Shown: piece by piece, positions 30,006 through 40,659 of the stretch | How the letters are laid out: each line of letters starts with the position of its first letter | How positions within the stretch are numbered: position 1 is the stretch's first letter | Assembly: GCF_901709675.1 (NCBI RefSeq) | Contig: NC_051092.1 | Location: 16,125,128 to 16,189,127, forward strand | From: Syngnathus acus | Taxonomy: Eukaryota; Chordata; Actinopteri; Syngnathiformes; Syngnathidae | DNA length: 64,000 nt | Direction: 5' to 3' | Program-made: the position numbers and the translations under genes | Notes under the pieces: generated by a model | The model's input: the letters and a program-made list of their open reading frames with translations, nothing else | Databases searched by the model: none | Told to the model about the DNA's origin: nothing

Positions 30006-33000
30006 TTATGCATTTCCAAAGAACCATTTTTGAAACTTTCTGAGTCTCACTTTTGTAACTGGTTTTGTTAGTATGTCTGCAGCCATTTCTTCTGATGGAC
30101 AGTATTCAGTGCGGATTTTCCCTTCATTTAACGCTTCCCGAATGAAGTGATATTTCACATCAATGTGCTTCGACCTCTGTCGGTTCACTGGATTTTTACT
30201 CAAAGCAATGGCCCCTTGGTTGTCCCCAAACAGTTTGGCACATGTGTACCTTTTTCTGTCCATCCCGTTTAACAGTTGGATTAAGTACATGCATTCTTGA
30301 GTAGTGGTTGCAAGACCAATGTATTCAGCTTCACATGTCGAGAGTGCCACTGTAGGCTGTTTCTTTGTCTTCCAGGATATTACTGGTCCCTCTTTAGTAA
30401 GTGCAAAACAGTACCCTGTTGTATTGCGTCTACCTTTTACAGAGGATGCCCAGTCAGAGTCACTGTAAGCAATTAGATCTAGATCCTCACTGCTTTTCTT
30501 AAAGATCAGTTCAAAATCATTTGTGCCTTTTAGGTATCTGAGGACTTGTTTTGCTGTTACTAAGTCCTCTCTCGTGGGTTGAGCTAGTGTTTGAGATAGT
30601 CTGCTAACAACCCAGCTTATATCTGGTCTCGTACACGTCATGGCATATATCAGACTGCCCACTATTTCTCTATACTCCCTTGGGTTAACTGTCCCATTCG
30701 TATCACTTCCTCCACATATAGTAGTGTCCGTTTTTAATTCACACGGTGTGGATCTGGGTTTACATTCTGACATCCCAAAACGTTCCAACATTCTTTGAAT
30801 GTACCTCTTCTGATTCATCCTGATTTCAGCCTCTTTTTGTATAAACTGGATACCAAGAAAACTGGATATTTTCCCCAAGTCTTTCATGTTAAACTTTGAC
30901 CTCATTGTTTCTTTGAATATGTTCAACATGTTAATACTGCTAGCCGCAATGATCAAGTCATCTACCCAGATGATAACCAGCAGAGTTTCATGGTCAATGT
31001 CTTTCCTGTATACACAGTGATCAGAAAGGTTTCTTTCAAAGTCATTTTGTTCAAGTTAGTCATTCAAGAGTTTGTACCAGTTTCTCCCTGATTGTTTTAA
31101 CCCGTAAAGGGATTTCTTTAATTTGTACACCAAATTTTCTCCTGACTCTGTTTGCTCAAAACCTTCTGGTTGGTCCATGTATATTTCTTCCTCAATGGGA
31201 GCATGCAAATATGCAGTTTTAACATCCATTTGGTGGATAATAAGATCATTCTGGACTGATATTTGCATTAGGGTTCGTACAGATGTCATGTTTGCTGTTG
31301 GTGCAAATGTCTCTTGGTAGTCTATTCCTTGTGTTTGGTTGTAACCTTTTGCTACAAACCTTGCTTTGAATATTTGTCCTTGTTCATTTTCTTTGAGGGC
31401 GTAGACCCATTTTCCTCCAATGGTATTTCTACCAGTAGGTAAAGTAGTCAGTTCAAATGTGTCATTCTCTTTCAGAGATTTGATTTCTTCTGTCATTGCC
31501 TGTTTCCACCTTGTTGCCTTTGGTGACATCAGTGCCTCTTTATAGGTTTGGGGAATTCCACATGTTGCTCTGTAACAATAATCAACACTTACAGAATTTA
31601 CATTAGCTAGCACTTTGCAGTTAGATATGTAATCCTCTAAATATTTAGGAGGCTTTCTTTCTCTGTTAGGGTAGCGTTCAGTTTGGTTTTGATCATCACC
31701 CTCATTTCTTTCTGTGTCAAGGTTTGGTTCATTTGTGTTGATTTCTTCTTCTCTAGGAGTTCTATTCTCTGCTGCATTTTCATTTTGTTGTTCTGTACTT
31801 TCCTTTGAAGGCACTACATGCTCATAAGTCTGAATTTCTGTGTCACATTCATTAGTCTGTGTTTGTTGTTCAACAGTGTTCTTTTTGATAAATCTCACGA
31901 GTCTGTGTTTTGACACTTTTCCTGTGTGGGGGTAATAAACCAGGTATGCTGGGCTATTTTTACTATACCCCACAAATATTCCTTTTCCACATCTGGGATC
32001 AAGTTTCTTGTGATCATGTATGTATGCATAACAGTCTGACCCAAATATCCACAGTTTTGAGAGATCTGGTCTTTTCCCTGTTAACATCTGATATGGTGTA
32101 CTTTTAGTCCTGTTACTGTAGCATCTGTTGCGAGTGTGTGCTGCATTTTGAATGGCATAAGGCCATAATTCTTTTGGCAGCCCCTTTTCTAGTAAAAGAC
32201 ACCTCCCCATTTCAAAGAGAGTTCTCCATTGTCTCTCAGCTGTGCCATTCTGATGAGGAGAATATGGCGCAGATGTCTCATGTTTTATACCTTTTTCCCT
32301 TAAAAGAGACTGGAAGGAACTGCTTGTGAATTCAGTGCCATTGTCCGATCTAATGCATTTAACACTGCCGTATGGTGCACAGTCAGCTAGAAACTTTGCT
32401 GTGGCCTCTGTGGTGTCACTTTTCTGTTTTAGAAAGTAAACTGACACTGCCCCTGAAAAATCATCTGTGAATATTATAGCATATTTGTGACCACTTTGGC
32501 CACTTGGTTCAATGGGGCCGGCTAGATCAGTGTGCACCAACTGTAATGGCTCACTCGCTTTTGGGTCGCTTTGTCTGTTTCTGTCGTTAGTGAATTTCCC
32601 TTCTGTGCACACATTACAATCTAACATGTCACTGCCTGTGATTTTCATGCCCTCTACAACATCAGGTAGCTTTAACACATCTCTAACATTACAATGTCCT
32701 AAAATTTCGTGCCATGTTTTCACATCACAAGTCAGATTAACAGTGTCACAGGACATCATGTCATTGAATGATGTTTCATTATTTACCGTTTTCAAATAGT
32801 AGAGTCTGTTGTATTCTTCGATGTAGAAGACTGTCCCATCTTTGTTCACCAGTTCACTCTGTCCCTTCTTGAAGATCACCTGTGCTCCATAGGTTGTAGC
32901 TGCCTTCACTGAGAATATGCTCTGAGGGTAGGATGGGATGAACAGAGCATCTCTCAATGTGATGGTGGTACAGTGTCCTTGTACGTCCTGTAGAGAGACG

Positions 33001-34049
33001 TTGGCATCTCCCCTCTTGAGTGCGACGTTATTTGTCCTGGATCCATCAGCAAGCTCCATGTAGTGTTTCTCAGGATCAAAAGTCTCATCAAACTTTATGA
33101 ACTTGTTCTTCTCCGTAATGATGTGTGACGTAGCGCCACAGTCCACCATTAGTCCTTCTCTTCTTATGTCAGTAGGCAGAAGTCTTTGACTAACTTTAAA
33201 TACAAAAGTCTGCTCTTCTTTCTTGTCCTCTTGTTTTTCTACAGTTAGTTTTGCATCATCTCTGTACTTGGTTTTTCTTCTACATGTCTCATCACTGTGT
33301 GTCGAGCTTCTATGGTAGCTACACCATTTAGGTGTTCCCTTTCGGCGACAATCTTTTACAAAATGTCCTCGGTTTCCACATCCATGACAGATGATTGAGG
33401 TTAAATCAACCTTCATCACATTATCTGTTTTTACTTTGTTGTAGAATTTCTCGGTTTCCTCATAACTTCGTAGGTTGCTTTTGAACTGTGTGAATGTTAA
33501 ATCTTCACTGCTTTGAGTTGTGTGAATAGCAAATGGCTTGTAAGCTTCAGGAAGCCCCTTTAAAATCATAGCGATAATAAGCCCATCACTGATGACTTCT
33601 TTTGCATTTCTTAGGGAGGTCACTGCTTTTTCAGCTCAGATAATATAATCTATCACTGTCTCATCAGGTTTCTTCTGTAAAGACGTCAGCTCTGTGTACA
33701 GTGCGATGATTCTAGGTTTGCCTTTACTATCGTAGTGGTCACGGAGTATTTTTAAAGCTTTTCTTCCGTCGTCAGTTGCATCTCTCATTACCAGTGAAAG
33801 GCTTTTATCATCAAGAAACTGAATCAGTTCAGCGTAGCATTCAGCATTCTTCTCTGCATCTGGATTATTGTCTGATAATATAGTGTCCTTTAGGCCAATG
33901 ATCCGCATGCGGCCGAGAAACTTTGTCTCCCAGAGTTCGTAACCGTTTTCGTCTCCGTTGAACACTAACCTCTGCCATCTTCCTCCTGTTGTGTCACGCC
34001 TGGGCCCATAACCTGTTGAGTTCGAAGAGTTTTCTTCTTCTTCGGCCAT
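30006..34049 (-). pseudogene. Copia gag-pol polyprotein, one frame with two stops
   Basis: A single frame of 1348 codons runs from ATG 34049 to the stop at 30006, broken only by TGA at 33636-33638 and TAA at 31056-31058. In order it holds a gag domain (residues 20-140), a CCHC zinc knuckle CHGCGNRGHFVKDC (about 221), a protease with VDCGATSH (about 302), an integrase with HTDLAGP, RSDNGTEF and HQNGTAERQ (about 500-680), a reverse transcriptase with QMDVKTAYLH and WVDDLIIAA (about 860-1080) and RNase H with AYSDSDWAS and LFGDNQGA. The protease has Cys where Ser is usual in the DSG motif. The TGA can arise from CGA by CpG decay. With all else intact, this copy is one or two mutations away from an active relative. 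Confidence 0.95.
34000..34013 (-). promoter_or_regulatory. Copia primer-binding site (internal initiator tRNA-Met)
   Basis: Directly after the 5' LTR the minus strand reads GGTTATGGGCCCAG. This is complementary to the anticodon stem-loop of vertebrate initiator tRNA-Met rather than to its 3' CCA end, as known for Drosophila copia, which primes from a cleaved half tRNA. Confidence 0.8.
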
Positions 34050-34309
34050 GTTCTCTTAATAATGCACACACTTGGTTGGTTGATTTCTTTTCCCGTTTAT
34101 TTTATTGTCCGCAACACAGGAGGGCAAAAATATACACGCATCAAGTTTTGTATGCGGTTCGCGCTAACTCACAACCCAGAACAGGAAGTGAAGTCATTCA
34201 TGAACACCAAAACAAAATCACCTCCAAAATAAAACGACAATTAAAAAGAACATCTTTCCACAACAAAAGATAAACCAACACATTCACTCAGGAGAACATA
34301 AATCCAACA
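34014..34309 (-). repeat. Copia 5' LTR
   Basis: A 296-bp repeat at the transcriptional start side of the element. The ATG of the polyprotein (34049-34047) lies inside it, 36 nt before the LTR end. Confidence 0.95.
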
Positions 34310-34516
34310 CTAACCTTTAGGACAATGTAGTATTGTTCCAAATGTTCTTTTACATTCCTTTAGAAGTCCTTTTTCGCGTGTTAGCATGATCGCGAATTAG
34401 CATCTTTCCGCTAACTCGTTAGCCTGCCCAATACTTCTTGTTGGTGACCGTACTTCGCGAATTTCACTTATCGCGCGTGGTTTTTGGAACCAATTATCCA
34501 CGATAAACGAGGGATT

Positions 34517-34547
34517 AAAAGTTAAAGTCCCAATGATCGTCACACAC
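34517..34547. repeat. SINE tail fragment
   Basis: AAAGTTAAAGTCCCAATGAT matches the tail end of the SINE at 44480-44797; only about 30 bp remain between the Tigger-like element and the exon duplicate. Confidence 0.7.
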
Positions 34548-34584
34548 TGTATATGTTTCTTCAAATCTTCAAATTCTTTTGTAG

Positions 34585-34647
34585 ATTTCGAGAAGCTCTG
34601 GTGGAATTTGAGAAAGAGCGTTGGAGCGATCCAATTAACAGCAAAAG
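34585..34647 (+). pseudogene. exoc3l1: Partial duplicate of exoc3l1 exon 7
   Basis: It encodes FREALVEFEKERWSDPINSK in frame with the preceding exon if spliced, then runs into intron DNA without the authentic 3' half or donor. Its acceptor is as good as that of the true exon, so it could act as a decoy or cryptic exon. It differs from the full exon at three residues (E, E, W against R, G, C). Confidence 0.85.
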
Positions 34648-34801
34648 CAAACAGATCATAAAAGTATCTGCAGCAACTGAAGGAATATATTACACTTTTC
34701 TACACTCCTGGAGACTCCAAATACACAAGAAAAGTATTTTAGAAGCAAAAAATGTTGATTTTCCATGATATGTTTATTCAAATCTTCAAATTCTTTTGTA
34801 G

Positions 34802-34918
34802 ATTTCGAGAAGCTCTGGTGAGATTTGGGAAAGAGCGTTGCAGCGATCCAATTAACAGCAAAAGCAAGTTCTACCTCCACTATCTACTTGCCTCCATTAG
34901 TAATTGTATCATTCTCAA
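34802..34918 (+). CDS. exoc3l1: exoc3l1 internal exon (window exon 7)
   Basis: The acceptor TTCTTTTGTAG and donor CTCAA|GTAAGA are good. The peptide is RFREALVRFGKERCSDP, then FYLHYLLASISNCIIL plus two bases. It fits the EXOC3L1 block with SFSDALIRFSRDHF and YVPYLLAALN, including the ALxRF residues. It is chosen over the copy at 34585 because only this one continues to the conserved Y-L-L-A helix and a donor. Substitution W to C relative to the duplicate may be drift. Confidence 0.9.
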
Positions 34919-35144
34919 GTAAGAACACCTCAGCATGCCTATGTTTAATTTCAAATTTGATGGAACATGAGAAAAATTTGAAAAATGTTTGGGACGGTCA
35001 TCGCTGCTACCGCTGGCACCTGCTTCCTCATTGGCTTGAGATGTAACCAAAATCCACATGGGCCGGGCAATAGACAACGGCGTCAATATTGACGGAAGGT
35101 TGTCGATATGTCATTGAAACGCCGCTGCAAGGTTATAGGCACCG
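34919..35144. other. Intron with no recognised feature
   Basis: Short unique stretch between the exon donor and the microsatellite block. Confidence 0.4.
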
Positions 35145-35205
35145 CATAGTGCGTGCGTGTGTGCGTGCGTGCGTGCGTGTGTGTGTGTGTGTGTGTGAGA
35201 GTGTG

Positions 35206-35237
<32 letters not shown>

Positions 35238-35344
35238 AGTGAGTGTGTGTGTTGGTGCGTGTTTGAGTGTGCGTGTGCGCGCGCATGTGCGTGTGTGTGT
35301 TTGTGTGTGAGTGAGTGACTGAGTGACTGACTGACAGAGTGACG

Positions 35345-35384
<40 letters not shown>

Positions 35385-35467
35385 GCATGTGTGTGCGTGT
35401 CTGAGCGTGTGTGTGCGTGTCAGCGTGTCTGAGCGTGTGTGTGCGTGCATGTGCGCGTGTGTGTGTA

Positions 35468-35510
<43 letters not shown>

Positions 35511-35518
35511 GAGAGTGA
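35145..35518. repeat. Compound (GT)n/(GTGC)n/(GA)n microsatellite
   Basis: GT-rich with GC and GA interruptions, ending in about 18 GA units (35474-35507). The long minus-strand frame of Thr-His repeats is a by-product. Confidence 0.95.
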
Positions 35519-35599
35519 GAGACATAAAAATCTTTTGAGGCGGGAAAGTAAATAATGAAGACCTGCGATATTGTGACTGTACATGTGCACACTCTCTTT

Positions 35600-36832
35600 A
35601 ACTGTTGCAGAATCAACCAATCACAACCTGTGACGTCATCTCCACGATCAGCAGGTTGCAAACTCAGAGCCCTCAGCCCTTTTACTGATCTCTGGGGACT
35701 TTGATCATCTCTGTCAACCACTCTGTCCAAATGCATTCAACATGTCTCATGTAGCACTAGAGACAAGGAAACACTGGATCTCTTTTATGCTAATATCAAA
35801 GAGGCATACAATTGATTTGCTCTCCCCCGCCTGGTTTATCTCCTGCCTGTATATAAGCCCTTTGTTAACAGACAACCAGCTGTGTCCCGCACGGTGAAGA
35901 GGCGGTCTGACAAGGCTGAAGAGGCTCCACAATATGGGGTGTATTAAGTCACTCACACAAGGTTGACTTGGACAGTTTGACAGACCACATCACGGACTAT
36001 AAACCTCTGCGTAGAGAATACTGTACCCTCTAGGACTGTACAGTAGTACTCCAACAACAAACCATGGTTACTCCTGATATTAAGGCTTTTTAAAAGAAGA
36101 AGAAGAGGGCCTTTAAGTCAAGGAACAATGAGTAACTAAAGACTGTTAGGAGGGAGTTGAGCAGAAAAATCAAGGAGGGAAAGGATAGATACAGGAGAAT
36201 CAGGGAAGTCTGGAGCGGCCTGAAACCCATTTCAGGCCACCATATGTCAAACTCCCAACAATTGGGAACTAAATAAGGGCGGATGAACTTCACACCTACT
36301 TCTGTAGGTTTGGCAATGTTTCTGCCTCTCACTACAACAGCTACAACAGCAGTGTTCAATTCATCTCCACTAGGTCCTCCCCACACTGCTGCTTCCAGCC
36401 TCTCATCTGCATCCCAAGGCACACAGACCCCCTCCCCTCTCTGTGCTCCACTCTGTCCCTCACAAACCTCCTGAGGAAGTAGCTCAGAAGGATAAAAAAC
36501 AGGAAGACAGCAGGACCGGATGGCTTCAGTCCCAGAATGGTCAGGTCCTGCTCTGACCAGCTGTGTGGGATCATCGGTTATTTGTTCAACTTGAGCCTGA
36601 AAAAGGGAAGGGTACCAGATCTCTGGAATAAATCCCACCAGTTCCAAAGACTCAACATCCTAAAGAACCCAGCTGACTCAGACAGGTGACCTTAAAATCA
36701 CTTCATGGAGGCCATTGGAGCGGCTGGTTCTTGCCCACCTGCGTTTCCTGGTGAACTTGTCCATGGACATCCTGTGGTTTGCATCCCAGACCAGCATCAA
36801 AGTGGATTTAGCCACCATCTTCCTCCTCCAGT
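35600..36832 (+). pseudogene. Outer LINE (LINE-c), 5' part
   Basis: Broken + frames read LISGDFDHVSLSTTL and TLDLFYANIKEAYN of an APE endonuclease (35680-35820). The linker with KKKKRAFKSRNNE and VWSGLKPISG follows, then KTAGPDGFSPRMVRSCSDQL and ERLVLAHLRFLVNLSMD of the reverse transcriptase. It stops at 36832, where LINE-a begins, and resumes at 39967. Confidence 0.8.
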
Positions 36833-38406
36833 GAGCACTGCCTCATCCGATGCTAACGCTAAGCAAGCTATGAAGGAGCTACATGCTACCATCAGCAAAC
36901 ACCAGAACCTACATCCAGAGGCAGCCTTTATAGTAGCAGGAGACTTCAATCACTCCAATCTAAAGACTGTGCTCCCCAAGTTCTATCAACATGTCACATG
37001 TCCCACGAGGGGAAAGAAGATATTAGACCATGTTTACTCTAACATCAAGGATGCATACAAGGCCGTTTCCCTCCCCCACCTGGGACAATCAGACCACCTC
37101 TCTTTGTTCCTCCGGCCCAGATACACCCCCCTCATCAAACGTGTGAAGCCCTCTGCTAGGTCTGTTAAGATCTGGCCAGAGGGGGCTGACGCTGAGATGC
37201 GGCAACGGCTGCAGGACACCAAGTAGAAGAGGTTTGCCACCCAGGCCACCAGGGACTCCGTTATTGATATTGACTCCTACGCCTCCTCTGTGGTGGATCA
37301 CATTAACTCCATCATTCAGTGTCACCACCACCAAACGGATTACCACATTTCCCAATCAGAAGCCGTGGATGAACAGCGAGGTCCGTCGACACCTTAAGGC
37401 ACGTGACAGCCTTCAGATCTGGGGACAAGCAGGCCTACTGCTCAGCCAGGGCTGCCCTGAACAAAGCAATAGAACAGGCCAAGCACAGCCACAAGCTAAA
37501 GGTGGAGGATCATTTCAACAACAACGATCACCGGCGTATGTGGCAGGGCATCCGGACCATCTCAGACTACAGACCCTCCATCAACCCCCCCACCCCAACC
37601 AACCCCTCCCCTGATGAACTCAACCATCACTATGCCCGCATCGACAGAGACAATCAGAAGACGGCCACCAGGGTTGCCCTCCCCGCTGATCACCAACCCC
37701 TCACTTTCTCAACCACTGAAGTGTGCGCGGCACTGAAAAGGACAAATGCACGCAAAGCGGCTGGCCCTGATGGCATCCCCGGCCGGGTGCTCAGGAACTG
37801 TGCTGAGCAGCTGACGGAGGTGTTCACCGACATCTTCAACCTGTCTCTGGCCCAGGCAACTGTCTCGTTGTGCTTCAAGACCACCTCCATTGTGCCATTG
37901 CCTAAACACTCCTCTGCGAAGAGCCTCAACGACTACCGCACAGTTGCACTCGTCTCCCACTTCATAAAGTGCCTCGAGAGGCTGCTCCTGGGTCACGTCA
38001 AATCTGGGCTCCCACCTTCTCTGGACAAACACCAATTTGCCTACCGTGCAAACAGGAGCACGGATGACGCCTTCTCCTCTGCACTACATGCAGCCCTCTC
38101 CCACCTGGACGAGAGCAACACCCATGTGCGGATGCTGTTCATCGACTTCAGCTCTGCATTCAACACCATCATCCCCTCCAAACTCATCACCAAACTTGGC
38201 AACCTTGTGGAGAACAAGGACCTCAACACAACCCCTCTGTCATCAACTGGATACTTGACTTCCTAACCAACAGACCCCAGTCTGTTAGGTTAGACGGCCT
38301 CACCTCCTCCACCCTAACCCTGAGCACGGGCGTCCCAGAGGGTTGCATGCTGAGCCCACTCCTCTATTCCCTCTACACCTACGACTGCACTCCTGCGCAT
38401 GGCTCT
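36833..38406 (+). pseudogene. Middle LINE (LINE-a), coding part
   Basis: EN residues FIVAGDFNHSNLKT and LGQSDHLSLFL are followed, after a stop at 37224-37226 and a frame change, by the RT with KAAGPDGIPGRVLRNC, FAYRANRSTDDAF and LFIDFSSAFNTI (to 38266). The sequence then reads STGVPEGCMLSPLLYSLYTY and YDCTPAHGSNTI. It is cut at 38406, just before where the catalytic ADD motif should follow, by LINE-b. The 3' UTR and (AATCT)n tail lie at 39813-39966. Confidence 0.82.
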
Positions 38407-39812
38407 AACACCATCCTGAACAAGGTCCCAAGACTGTGGAAGACCTCCTGCGTGGTCCCTGTACCGAAGGTGCCGCGCCCCAAGAAGCCTAACCACTTCA
38501 GGCCTATTGCCTTGACTTCCCACCTGATGAAGACTATGGAGAGGATCATCCTGGGTTACCTGCGGTCACTAGTGGGAGCGCAGCTGGACCCCCTGCAGTT
38601 TGCTTACCGGCCTGGTGTTGGGGTGGACGATGCAGTGATTTATTTACTGCACAGAACACTGCTTCACCTGGAGGACAACAGGAGCACTGGGAGGATCATG
38701 TTCTTCGATTTCTCCAGTGCTTTTAACACCATCCAGCCGTCACTGCTTAGGGTGAAGATGGAGAAGGCGGGTGTGGACCAGCGCCTGACTGCATGGACAA
38801 CGGACTTCCTCACCGACCGGCCGCAGTATGTGAGGTTACATCGCTGTGAGTCCGACGTGGTGCGCTGCAGCACAGGTGTCCCCCAGGGTACGGTGCTCTC
38901 TCCTTTCCTTTTCACCCTGTTCACTTCAGACTTTACCCACGACACCGCTCACTGCCACATCCAGAAGTTCTCCGACGACACGGCCATTGTTGGATATGTC
39001 TCGGAGGGGAACGATCTGGAATATAGGACGGTCATCAAGGACTTTGTCAGCTGGTGTGAGCTCAACCAGCTTCAGCTGAACACCAGCAAGACGAAGGAGT
39101 TGATTGTGAGCTTCGGGAGGACAGCACCCATCTTCACTCCGGTGAACATCCAGGGATCGGACATTGGGGTAGTGGAGAACTACAAATTCCTGGGTGTTCG
39201 CCTTAACAACAAACTGGACTGGACTGATCACACCCACGCCCTGTACAAAAAGGGCCAGAGTCGCCTCCACCTGCTGAGGAGACTGAGGTCCTTCGGTGTG
39301 TACAGGGCTCTCCTCCGGACCTTCTATGACTCTGTGGTGGCCTCAGCCATTCTCTACGCTGTGGTCTGCTGGGGTGGGGGCAGTACTGACCGGGACAGGG
39401 GGAGACTGAATAAGATGGTCAGTAGAGCGAGCTCTGTCCTGGGCTGTCCCCTGGACTCCATTGAGGTTGCGGGTGAGAGGAGGACGTTGATTAAGCTTAA
39501 ATCCATCATGGACAACACCTTTCACCCCCTCCATGAGATTGTGCGGTCCCTGAGCAGCTCCTTTAGCGGCAGACTTTTGCACCCTCGGTGTAGGAAGGAA
39601 CGGTTCCGCAGGTCCTTCATTCCCTTTGCTGTCAGACTTTACAACACGCATGCCACCTGATAAAAGGAATGTGTTTCGTCTCTACAAGCAGCACTTGTGT
39701 TTGTCCTTGTCTGTTATTTACTTATTTTATTCTTGCACTCGTATTATTCTTGCACTGCTGTGACAAGTGAATTTCCCCGCTGTGGGATGAATAAAGTTCT
39801 ATCAATCAATAT
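38407..39812 (+). pseudogene. Inner LINE (LINE-b): 5'-truncated RT, open frame
   Basis: The frame to the stop at 39658-39660 is fully open and covers most of a reverse transcriptase: WKTSCVVPVPKVPRPKKPNH, FFDFSSAFNTIQPSLL, TGVPQGTVLSPFLFTLFTSD and FSDDTAIVGYV (SDD in place of the usual ADD). It then has YKFLGVRLNNKLDW and the tail FIPFAVRLYNTHAT. The endonuclease is missing. The 3' UTR ends with ATGAATAAAGTTCTATCAATC. The uninterrupted frame marks it as the youngest LINE of this nest. Confidence 0.88.
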
Positions 39813-39966
39813 TTACCTGATTGCACTGTACCTACTGCTCAGTATTACTTTTTACTCTGCACTTTACTGCTTTTTGAACTTCTGGTTGGATGTCAAAGTT
39901 CTTTTCGCTGTACTGTACTTGTGCTGTACATTGACAATAAATTTGAATCTAATCTAATCTAATCTG
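39813..39966 (+). repeat. LINE-a 3' UTR with (AATCT)n tail
   Basis: CTGTACATTGACAATAAATT followed by GAATCTAATCTAATCTAATCT-type units marks the 3' end of the LINE broken at 38406. Confidence 0.8.
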
Positions 39967-40380
39967 GAGCCAGCTGGGAGCTGTTTGGTTACATTTTTTA
40001 GACCTCAGCAGTATTTCAACACCATCAGGTCAGCCATCCTGTGGGAAATGTTTGAGCTCTCCGGAGTTGACATCACGTCACATGCTGGATTGTGCATTAC
40101 CTCACCAACAGCTCATAGTATTTGAGGACCCGGGACTGTGTCGGAGCATGTCGTGTAGCACTCCCAAAGGGGAATGGTCCTGGCTTTGTTACTCTTTACC
40201 CTCGACACTGCAGAATTTTACCATCTGTCACTCACCAGTCACCTACAAAAATTCTCTAATGACGCTGCCATCGTTTGCCTCATCATTGATGGGGACAACC
40301 AACAGTACAGAGAACTTGTTACTTGCTGAAGGACACTTTGACACTGTCACCATGGTTGAGGATTGATCCCACAACCTTAG
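39967..40380 (+). pseudogene. Outer LINE (LINE-c), continuation
   Basis: Read in broken frames the sequence gives FNTIRSAILWEMFELSG, LTSPTAHSI-like and FSNDAAIVCLIIDGDNQQYR, the RT palm that follows the part lost at 36832. It confirms that LINE-a inserted within the RT of LINE-c. Confidence 0.78.
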
Positions 40381-40659
40381 AGTTGAGAGATGACTATTCC
40401 ACTACTGAGCCACACAGCACAGTAAAGTGGGCCCAACATTGGCACTTACATATACGTAGGTCTGTATGAAAAAATGCCCACTACAATTCCCCCCCTCAAA
40501 AACAGACAGAGTGGCGGTTGACTGACTGACACCCACTTTTTAGGTGGAGTCTGCTTGATTGAATCAACTGACTACATCAGAGAAGGCAGCAAAAGCATGT
40601 TACTCTTGTTTTCCGGCTTGCATACAATGATTAGGCAACATCCTGTTGTTTTGGAATAC

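Larger units (their letters stand above)
29674..34309 (-). mobile_element. Ty1/copia LTR retrotransposon, complete and young
   Basis: Two 296-bp LTRs (29674-29969 and 34014-34309) show no difference by eye. They start TGTTGGATT and end CTCAACA on the minus strand, and are flanked by the 5-bp duplication CTAAC (29669-29673 and 34310-34314). A primer-binding site and a polypurine tract sit next to the LTRs. One long minus-strand frame fills the interior. Identical LTRs indicate very recent insertion. Confidence 0.97.
29549..34515. mobile_element. Tigger/pogo-like MITE split by copia
   Basis: The left part 29549-29673 begins CAGTGATCCCTCGCTACTTC next to a TA. The right part 34315-34515 ends CGATAAACGAGGGATTA, the inverse of the family start, with the last few terminal bases missing. 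The two parts are held apart by the copia insertion at 29674-34309. Confidence 0.75.
34551..34918. repeat. exoc3l1: Tandem duplication of an exoc3l1 intron-exon boundary
   Basis: A 217-bp unit starts TATGTTTCTTCAAATC at 34551 and again at 34768 (TATGTTTATTC). Each copy has the acceptor TTCTTTTGTAG and the exon start ATTTCGAGAAGCTC. The first copy stops matching after AACAGCAAAAGCAA (34647), where it joins intron segment X2. Confidence 0.92.

Noticed and set aside
34585-34647. A functional alternative exon of exoc3l1
   Set aside because: It lacks the 3' half and a clear donor; without RNA evidence it is treated as a partial duplicate.
35083-35736. 217-codon frame rich in Thr-His repeats
   Set aside because: Generated by the (GT)n microsatellite; no homology or splice support.
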